Source of the DNA: Candidatus Altimarinota bacterium
Lineage (GTDB): Bacteria; Patescibacteriota; Gracilibacteria; BD1-5; UBA2023
Length of the DNA stretch: 55,832 nt
Assembly (NCBI GenBank): GCA_028689065.1
Contig: JAQTWX010000005.1
Coordinates: forward strand, 1 to 55,832
Direction: 5' to 3'
Shown here: one piece after another, positions 49,811 to 55,832 of the stretch
How the letters are laid out: every line of letters begins with the position of its first letter
Numbering within the stretch: the first letter of the stretch is position 1
Notes under the pieces: model-generated
Database searches by the model: none
What the model saw: only the letters and a program-made list of their open reading frames with translations
What the model was told of the DNA's origin: nothing
Position numbers and translations under genes: made by a program

Positions 49811-49840
49811 ATAAAAACCCGACAGAGTCGGGTTTTTATT
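49811..49840. terminator. Bidirectional terminator after miaA
   Basis: AAAAACCCGAC and GTCGGGTTTTT enclose AGA. It sits between miaA (+) and a small membrane gene (-). Confidence 0.9.
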
Positions 49841-50052
49841 TATTTTGATAAGAAATTTGTAATTTTCTTTAAAAGCTCGAAAGGAATCCGTTCCCACATC
49901 TCGAGCATTTCACGAATCTGATCGATAAATTCCATAATTTTTTCTACTTTTCCAAGGATAATAAAAGCTCGATAAAGTACGAGGGAAAGCAATGTTCCAA
50001 TAATAACAGAGAAAAATATCAAAATACTATCAAGAATAAGTTGAGTATCCAT
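49840..50052 (-). CDS. Small membrane protein, 70 aa
   Basis: From ATG 50052 to TAA. One N-terminal membrane segment (ILIFFSVIIGTLLSLVLY, about residues 10-28) is followed by an amphipathic helix (KVEKIMEFIDQIREML) and a charged end. It lies 23 nt downstream of the thioredoxin-fold-like gene and is probably co-transcribed with it. No family is recognised. Confidence 0.65.
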   Translation of the reverse strand: MDTQLILDSILIFFSVIIGTLLSLVLYRAFIILGKVEKIMEFIDQIREMLEMWERIPFELLKKITNFLSK

Positions 50053-50075
50053 AGTGAAAAAAGTTAAGAATTATT

Positions 50076-50513
50076 TTATTTTTCTTCTTCAGTTTTTTCA
50101 TAAAATGAGAAGCTTTTAATGAAAGCACGAATTTCAGAATCGGTAGTTATTTTCTTAATTTCCCCGTCATTCATCTTTACTACGACTGAAGGAACTGCCT
50201 CAATTCCAATAGTTTTTCTGAGTTCTTCACTCCCCTCTTCGATAATAATACGAACCGAACCAGACTCTACCCATGCCTTGGTGATAAGTACTGGAAGAAT
50301 AGGAAGAAAAAACTTTGTAAAAACATCTCCATCTCTAAGTGCGAAGATAGCAAACCTTTTTTCCTTCAAAAGTTCCTCATAAGAAGCGTTATCTTTGAGA
50401 GTCAATTTACTTTCTTTGAGTTTTTCATAACTCTGTGCCCCAGTCTTCTCGGCAAACTCTTTACTTGTCTCAAATCCTTTCTTTGCCATGTCTTTAATTT
50501 TTTGCCAATCCAT
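50076..50513 (-). CDS. Hypothetical protein with thioredoxin-fold-like C-terminus, 145 aa
   Basis: From ATG 50513 (ATG 50516 adds one Met) to TAA. The N-terminal 50 residues are charged helices. The C-terminal part (FAIFALRDGDVFTKFF to the end) looks like a thioredoxin fold, with the cis-Pro-type IGIEAVPSVVVKMNDGE. It has no CxxC, so redox catalysis is unlikely. Its start overlaps the end of the csaB-like gene by 20 bp, implying translational coupling. Confidence 0.65.
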   Translation of the reverse strand: MDWQKIKDMAKKGFETSKEFAEKTGAQSYEKLKESKLTLKDNASYEELLKEKRFAIFALRDGDVFTKFFLPILPVLITKAWVESGSVRIIIEEGSEELRKTIGIEAVPSVVVKMNDGEIKKITTDSEIRAFIKSFSFYEKTEEEK

Positions 50514-51600
50514 CAAAAAAATTATTAGTAGTAATATATATTTCTCGCTTTATTGTATCATTTTTTGTGCTCAAAGCAAATTTCTGCTCGTTTTTCTCTT
50601 TTTCGAGCTGAAGAAATCGTTTTTTAAAAATTTCTATATCAAACACTCGTGCTGCGAGAGAATATTCATAATTAATCCCCCGGATAAATTCATCGGTCTT
50701 TTTTCCATAACTTATAGCAAAAAATGGAATCGCATGAACGAATGAAAGAATAAGACTATGAAGACGCATACCGACAACAAATTCCAGTTCCTTGTACATC
50801 GCGAGTGTTTCCTCAAGATTTTGTGTGGAATGAATATGGTATTTCTCTTGGAGACCTGCGAGAAATACGTCATCGTTTGCAGAAATATTTTCTGAATGAA
50901 ATGAATGATTGATAAGAATAGGTTCATATCCGTGAGCCATGAGAAAACTGATAATTTTCTCAATATTTTCGAGCTCGTCCTGTAAAAATCCAGAACGAAA
51001 CGAAAGTCCGATTTTCGGTCGCTGTTTTATGAGGAGCTTCGGAATCTCTGGGTCGTAAGAAATCACTGGATCCCGAAGAAGAAGCGCTTTGATTCCTATA
51101 GATTCGAGTGTTTTCTTACTTTCACTATCACGAACGGAGATATAAGTATTTTCTCCAGAGAAAAGTGGAAGTATCTTTTTTTCATTCTCTTTTTTCAGAT
51201 GAATCCCGAGTGACCAATAAACAAGTGGTTTTTTAAAGAATTTTACAATCCATACCCGAAACTTCCATTGAGTGAGAAGTTTATCGAAATCCTGTCATTT
51301 CTCATCATCATAGAGAAGTCCACCACCTCCTATAACAACCACGTCAGATTTACGAATCGTAAGAATGGTTTTTATAAAGTACCAAATATTTCGGAGTGGT
51401 CGAGTTCTAAAATGATGAGGAAAATATGGAAGATATCGAACTCGAAAATCTTCTGGAAGGAGAGAACTCTTCTCATCATACGTAAAAACCGAAAAAGTCG
51501 CTTTTGGATAGCGATTCTTGAGGTAAGTATATTCTTGGAGAAGGATAAGTTCATCTCCGAGATTATAGGCACCAGTAGCAGTAAATAGAGAGAAATGCAT
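50494..51600 (-). CDS. CsaB-like polysaccharide pyruvyl transferase
   Basis: It probably adds a pyruvyl ketal to a cell-wall polysaccharide, as CsaB does to create S-layer attachment sites. The 368-aa product is read from ATG 51600 to TAA through TGA 51295-51297. The N-terminus shows FTATGAYNLGDELIL, the typical family opening, followed by VVVIGGGGLLYDDEKG. The C-terminal half carries the donor-type signature VVGMRLHSLIL. ATG 51600 is chosen because ruvA ends at 51603. With the WecA/MraY-like and GT4 genes it points to a decorated wall polymer. Absence of the other csa genes in the window leaves the substrate open. Confidence 0.85.
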
Positions 51601-51602
51601 AA

Positions 51603-52190
51603 TTATTTTGCAAGGTTTTTTATACAATACACCATCCTATCTTGAAGTCCTATAAGTGTATCTGGAATGGAATCTACGATTCGGTCAACCGATTTTCTGT
51701 CATATCCCATAGAGAGGAGAGAATCAGTAATCTCAACATTTCCTGGCTTGCGAAGCGGAGCCTGCGGAACTTGTTCTGTGATGTCATCGATGCTGACCTT
51801 ATGTTTGAGTTCGACGATAATTTTGAGAGCCATTTTCTTTCCGATTCCAGGAAGTGATGAGAGAAATTTCTCATCTCACTCATCGATAGCTTGTATGAGA
51901 AGGTTTGTTCCAAGCGAAAGCATAGCAAGAGCAGTTTTCCCACCGACTCCACTCACTTTTAAAAGCTTGCGAAAAAGGGATTTTTCTTCTCGGGTTTCAA
52001 ATCCGAAAAGGACTTCGGAAACGTCAGTGATGTGATGGTGGATATGGAGGTCTTTTACTTCTCCAACTGTAACATTCGAAAGAGTACGGACAGGAACGAG
52101 AATCTCGAAGCCGAGACCTGTTCCAGTAACAACGAGATCTACTTTTCCATCTTCGATGGTAATAATAGTTCCAGAGAGATGAGAGAACAT
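51603..52190 (-). CDS. ruvA: Holliday junction branch migration protein RuvA
   Basis: RuvA binds the four-way junction and loads RuvB. The 195-aa product has an N-terminal OB domain (MFSHLSGTIITIEDGKVDLVV). Tandem HhH motifs follow: LLKVSGVGGKTALAML, then FLSSLPGIGKKMALKI. The C-terminal UBA-like domain III reads DSLLSMGYDRKSVDRIV. TGA at 51876-51878 gives IDEGDEKFL, where RuvA proteins usually have Gly-Asp. The stop is TAA, 2 nt before the csaB start. ruvB and ruvC are not in the window. Confidence 0.95.
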
Positions 52191-52252
52191 AGAAATAATG
52201 AAGTAATGAAGATATGGAGGCAGTATAGTCGGAATGAAGATTTTGGCAAAAA

Positions 52253-52280
52253 TAAAATCCCACTCAGAAGTGGGATTTTA
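52253..52280. terminator. Bidirectional terminator (pilin side)
   Basis: TAAAATCCCAC and GTGGGATTTTA enclose a 6-nt loop. It follows the pilin stop on the minus strand. Confidence 0.88.
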
Positions 52281-52296
52281 CTAAAATTAAAAATAA

Positions 52297-52908
52297 TTAT
52301 TGTCCATTTATAATTACAACAGATGTATCATCAGCAGCTGCAGCTAGAGCGGTACCAGCCGCATTTACAACTCACTTAGTAGTTCCAGTGATAGAATCTT
52401 TAGCCACCAAAGTAGAATTATTTGCTACATCGAGACCAGATTCAAGACGTACAAGTGCTGAGAGTGTTGCACCTCCTCAATCAGTGGCAGCTTTATTTTG
52501 TACATTTCCAAGGTTTTCAAATGCTGTAGAAACTTCATATTCTCCATAAAGAATACCATTATTATCTGGTCATGCAATATATGCGTACGCACAATCCGTA
52601 CCATTCTCTGCTGTACCACCATCATTACAAGGTTGTGCATATTTTGAGTCTGTTGGAATCTTTCCAAGATATTTTGCTAATTCCACCTGGAGAGTACTTC
52701 CTCTTGGGTATTCAGATATATCTTGATACGATTGTTCAATTCCTCCTTGAAGTGCCTTAACATCATTGATACGTGTTGTATCACGAGCTTTCTGGATCTG
52801 ACTCGTATATGTAGCAGTTGCTCCAGTCGCGAGAATACCGATAATAGTAATAACTACAAGGAGCTCTATGAGGGTAAAACCTCGAGTACTGTTTTTTAGT
52901 GTAAACAT
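52297..52908 (-). CDS. Type IV pilin or pseudopilin major subunit
   Basis: It is processed by a prepilin peptidase and assembled into a surface filament. The 203-aa product has a short leader ending Gly10, followed by FTLIELLVVITIIGIL (residues 11-26) with Phe at mature position 1 and Glu at position 5. The helix continues with TATYTSQIQKARDTTRINDV. The C-terminal head contains two Cys (PCNDGG and DCAYA) able to form a disulfide. TGA codons at 52570, 52477 and 52372 are read as Gly, two of them in the variable head. The assembly ATPase and peptidase are not in the window. Confidence 0.9.
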
Positions 52909-53009
52909 AGTATAAAAAGAAAGTTAATAAGTAGCGAGAAGTATTATATGCAATGTTTTTTAAAATGTAAATAGAAAAGTAGGACTTTTTTATTTTTTAT
53001 GGTGAAATA

Positions 53010-54185
53010 TTATTTCTTGAGCGAGAGAATCTTGGTAATAAATACAACGATAATAATGAGAACAAAGAAAAGTATAACCTTTCCGACTTTATCGAGGAAT
53101 ATTGCTGCCATACCAAAGAGAAATGCAAGAGAATAAACAAAGTATCGAACGAAGTTCTCTGACATACCCATATTGAGTAGTCGATAATGAAGATGATGAA
53201 TACGATCCCCTGCGAGTGGATTTTTTTTATTATAAAGACGCATGAGTATGACATAAAAAGCATCGATCAAATATACTCCGAGAACCGTCGCAACTGTAGC
53301 TATCTTCCCTCCTGCGATTATCGCAAGAGTCGCAATCATAAAAGCAATAAACATAGTTCCAGATTCTCCGAGAAGCACCTGAGGTTTTATATTATAAAGC
53401 CATCCAATAAGAACCGAGGGGATAAATATGGCAAGACAAAAAAGTACAAAAGTAGAATTGGCTTGAGAAAGAGAGGAAGAGTCAATAAGATAGAGCTTAA
53501 TAGTGAGAATCGTCATCACAAGAAGCGTTACAAACGAGAGACCAGAAGTAAGACCCGGGACTCCATCTGACCAATTCACAGAATTAAACACAATCACATA
53601 CCAGATAATAGTGAAAATGAGTGGAATAAGGTAAATCTGCAACGAACCAAGAACGATATAATACTGATCGAGATAGAGAACTCCTCCAAATATATTGGAG
53701 ATATAACTAATCTTAATACTGGTGATTCCGATAATAGCTCCTATCCCGATTTGCATAGCAAGTCGTACTTTTGCGGGAACAATAAATGGTGTGTCTCGAC
53801 GCATTTTCCCAAGCTCTTCTGCTGTTTTTTTCACATCGCTTTTACTTTCACGATCAAATTTATAAATCGTATCGAGATCATCCACAAAACTTATAAGAGT
53901 TACCACAGCACCCAACACGAGAATAATAAAAAGTCGGTGTTGATTTATATCTGAAAGGAGCGGATGAAGAAAGAGCGAGAGAAGAAGAAAATTAATATAG
54001 AAAATACTCCCAATACCGAGCGGAACTGGTTTTCTCTTGTGTCCATAAGGAGCAGGGTTATCGAGAAATCCAAAATGTTCAAAGAGGTATTTTCCTATAT
54101 GAAAAATAACAAAAGAGGAGATGAGGGAGACTCAAAAAAAGAGTCCGAATTGTGTAAAAAAGGGAAGAGATGCAAGAAAATTCAT
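53010..54185 (-). CDS. WecA/TagO/MraY-family sugar-phosphate transferase
   Basis: It transfers a GlcNAc-type sugar phosphate to undecaprenyl phosphate, the product of the UppS pathway, to start glycan synthesis. The 391-aa product is read from ATG 54185, through TGA 54132-54134, to TAA. It has about 10 membrane segments. Motifs include GHKRKPVPLGIGS, ISFVDDLDT (the DD pair), NSVNWSDGVPGLTSG and GDRIHHLHYRLL. The HHLHYR order resembles the WecA/TagO branch more than MraY. The ATG at 53918 is internal, because the upstream 89 residues contain the conserved first motifs. Confidence 0.9.
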
Positions 54186-54260
54186 AACTTTTGAGATTAT
54201 TTTTATACCCGGAGAGTATAGGCAAAAGTTTTATTCTGTCACCTTTTTCTTCTAGGAATC

Positions 54261-54662
54261 CTAATTATCTTGAAGATGAGCAAGAATATTTTCCAATTTT
54301 TTATCCATCCACTGATTGAATAAAGATTCTCTTTCTTCATCCTCAGAAAAAAAACAACTACATATTTCCTCAAGTTCCTCTCTGCTCATTTCTGATAATT
54401 GTTTCCATGTATCACTCGTATTGTTGGACTCATAAATAAAATCAAGGCGATGAAGTATATCTTCGCTCGTCTTACCTCGAATAATTTCAAAAAAAATAAA
54501 AAGATCGGAATTAGAAATTTGTTCAGATTCATGAGAAATATTTTCATCATTCACCGCTAGGACTTCTTCTGTTAAATCTCTCGTATCTTGAGTGATATTA
54601 GAAACATCCTCCTGAACCCAGGAAGCATGCATATCTCCTCATAATTCTTCTCGTTCCAACAT
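54261..54662 (-). CDS. Hypothetical acidic protein, 133 aa
   Basis: From ATG 54662 to TAA. A TGA (54639-54641) is read as Gly, giving MLEREELGGDM before an internal ATG at 54632. The upstream ATG is preferred because of the promoter spacing; AGGAG sits too close to the internal one. The product is Glu/Asp-rich and helical (EMSREELEEICSCFF), soluble, with two Cys near residue 104. No family is recognised. Confidence 0.6.
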
Positions 54663-54692
54663 AGATTTACAAAAATACTGATAAATGTTATT

Positions 54693-54720
54693 TTTATAAT
54701 AAAAAATCACTATTTGTCAA
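54693..54720 (-). promoter_or_regulatory. Promoter of the 133-aa gene
   Basis: On the minus strand TTGACA (54715-54720) and TATAAA (54693-54698) have 16-bp spacing. Confidence 0.55.
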
Positions 54721-54722
54721 AA

Positions 54723-55511
54723 CTATTTCCGTTCCTTTGCTTCTCTCGCTTTATCTTCAATTTCCTGTTCCTTTTCTTTCATATATGCCATGAAAGCTTC
54801 CCGTTTAAAGAAATAAACATATACTATTAGTCCTATCATAAGACCTGCAAGAACATAGGAGAAATAAGAGAGAATAGTCTTGTAATATGTTACGAATACT
54901 ACCCCAAGAGTAATAATAGTTCCCGCCCAAAGAATAGACCCTATGATATTATATATCCAGAATTTTCCTGTGTGCATACCCATGGAACCAGCAATAAACG
55001 GAATGAAAGCACGAGTAAAGTTATGAAACTTTCCGAGAATCACAAACCATGCACCGTTTTTTTCAATTTGTTTTCGAAGGTATTTGAGCTCGGTTCTACC
55101 AAGTCCGAACCAGTCTCCGTATCTTTCAAGAAAGTCTATTCCATACCACTTCCCGAGAAAATATCCTATAGCATTCCCGATAAGTGCCCCGATGATAGCG
55201 AAGATAATCATATACCCCAGTTGGAGATGTCCAAGTTTTCCAAAAAATCCACCAACGAGGAGCATAATCTGTTGCCCGGGAACAAGTACTCCGATAACAG
55301 GAAATGATTCAATAATGCTCGATATAAATGCTATCAGATAGTTCCAGCTTCCGAGAAGATGAATCTGCTTTTCCATCCAAGAGATAAAAAGCTCAATCCA
55401 GGAAGGCTTAAATAATGCAATAGCTACAAGTGCAAATACCAAAGCTCCGAAAAGGAAATTCAAAATCTGAAAAAAGATATGAGAAATCTTGAGAATGAGT
55501 TTTTTTTGCAT
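54723..55511 (-). CDS. DedA/SNARE-associated (VTT-domain) membrane protein
   Basis: DedA proteins are implicated in flipping undecaprenyl phosphate and other lipids across the membrane. The 262-aa product has about five membrane or re-entrant segments. The core motif ESFPVIGVLVPGQQIMLLVGGFF carries a Glu-x-x-Pro-x-x-G-x-x-x-Pro-G pattern. GKFHNFTRAFIPFIAGSMGM holds the conserved Arg region (usually GRFxPxxR). The C-terminal tail is charged (MKEKEQEIEDKAREAKERK). It fits functionally with uppS and the WecA-like gene. Confidence 0.9.
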   Translation of the reverse strand: MQKKLILKISHIFFQILNFLFGALVFALVAIALFKPSWIELFISWMEKQIHLLGSWNYLIAFISSIIESFPVIGVLVPGQQIMLLVGGFFGKLGHLQLGYMIIFAIIGALIGNAIGYFLGKWYGIDFLERYGDWFGLGRTELKYLRKQIEKNGAWFVILGKFHNFTRAFIPFIAGSMGMHTGKFWIYNIIGSILWAGTIITLGVVFVTYYKTILSYFSYVLAGLMIGLIVYVYFFKREAFMAYMKEKEQEIEDKAREAKERK

Positions 55512-55572
55512 AGTAGAGGATTAGATATTATTTTATGAGAGATTTACAATGGTAAATTGTTCGGCAGAGCCC

Positions 55573-55622
55573 CAGAATGACAAATTATTATAAAAAATCA
55601 TCCTGAGTGTAACGAAGGATCT
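55573..55622. repeat. Second copy of the TGTCATyCTGAG-type inverted repeat (degenerate)
   Basis: CAGAATGACA (55573-55582) and TCATCCTGAGTGTAACGAAG at 55598, ending GGATCT by 55622, match parts of the arms at 1644-1736. The orientation and short spacing differ. Confidence 0.5.
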
Positions 55623-55672
55623 ACCACTGTCAATCTTTTTATAGCGAATCGGATAAATCTCTCCATGTGGGA

Positions 55673-55832
55673 TTATAAGTATTTATGAGTCATATTTTTC
55701 TTTTCCGAGCCCATCATTTTATTTTCCTTTCCGTATTTCGCAAATACAACATCTCATTTCTGTACCTGGGCGTTACAAACAACAAATGGTTGGTCATTTT
55801 CGAAATACTTGTCATGAACAGGACGGACGGAG
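55673..55832 (-). CDS. C-terminal end of an unknown protein (5' end outside window)
   Basis: On the minus strand a frame enters from the window edge and runs to TAA 55673-55675, with one TGA read as Gly (VQKGDVVFAKYG). About 52 residues are visible, charged and Lys-rich at the end (EKKNMTHKYL), with one Cys. No family is recognised. The call rests only on an open frame with plausible composition. Confidence 0.45.

Noticed and set aside
1-55832. CRISPR arrays, IS elements or transposases
   Set aside because: I saw no regularly spaced direct repeats, no DDE or Y1 transposase motifs and no terminal inverted repeats flanking a gene.

Overview
The window comes from a bacterium that reads UGA as glycine (translation table 25). 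The likely source is Candidatus Gracilibacteria (BD1-5/GN02) or Absconditabacteria (SR1). Under the standard code more than half of the recognisable genes break at in-frame TGA. Read as Gly, these positions rejoin the reading frames and often fall on family-conserved glycines (SmpB, RuvA, MiaA). Every complete gene I could close ends in TAA or TAG, never TGA. The base composition is AT-rich, genes are tightly packed, and many starts lack a clear Shine-Dalgarno.

Layout. 1-3.8 kb (+): end of an unknown membrane protein, then nusA, rplI, ruvX, uppS and smpB. 3.9-18.2 kb (-): one 12.26-kb gene for a secreted giant protein of about 4,086 aa with about 40 UGA codons, followed by tsaB, a PH-domain membrane protein and trxB. 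18.4-23.5 kb: dnaK (-) with a CIRCE-like operator, embedded among five UGA-rich hypothetical genes. 23.6-27.2 kb (-): a THUMP/Trm11-like methyltransferase and pnp, with a small ORF or structured RNA between them and a candidate structured leader RNA upstream of pnp.

27.7-36.3 kb (+): a cofactor salvage region. It holds pncB, pncA, a CoaD-CoaE-HD fusion, nadE, nadD, an ADP-ribose-type Nudix hydrolase and an NrtR-type Nudix/winged-helix regulator. Five copies of a TAAGTGTA-N5-TACACTTA-like site sit upstream of pncB, pncA and nadE and form a likely NrtR regulon. Together the enzymes convert nicotinamide to NAD by the deamidating salvage route, and the fusion would supply the last two steps of CoA synthesis.

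36.3-38.2 kb (-): tRNA-Leu(GAG) and tRNA-Arg(UCG), with a duplicated tRNA 3' fragment and an unexplained cloverleaf-like element, then a glycosyltransferase. 38.3-42.6 kb (+): an RNase R-like exonuclease and an NhaP-type antiporter. 42.6-46.0 kb (-): an AT-rich, UGA-rich gene with a HEPN-type RNxxxH motif, an M29-like aminopeptidase and a secreted 3D/peptidoglycan-binding protein. 46.1-55.8 kb: a UPF0489 protein, a tail-collar-like secreted protein, yidC, tRNA-Arg(CCU), miaA, small membrane proteins, a CsaB-like pyruvyltransferase, ruvA, a type IV pilin, a WecA/MraY-like transferase, dedA and the end of an unknown gene.

The items most worth follow-up are the CoaD-CoaE-HD fusion inside a predicted NrtR cofactor region, the giant UGA-rich secreted protein, the HEPN-motif gene and the candidate structured RNAs. 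All function calls come from reading motifs by eye; no searches were run.
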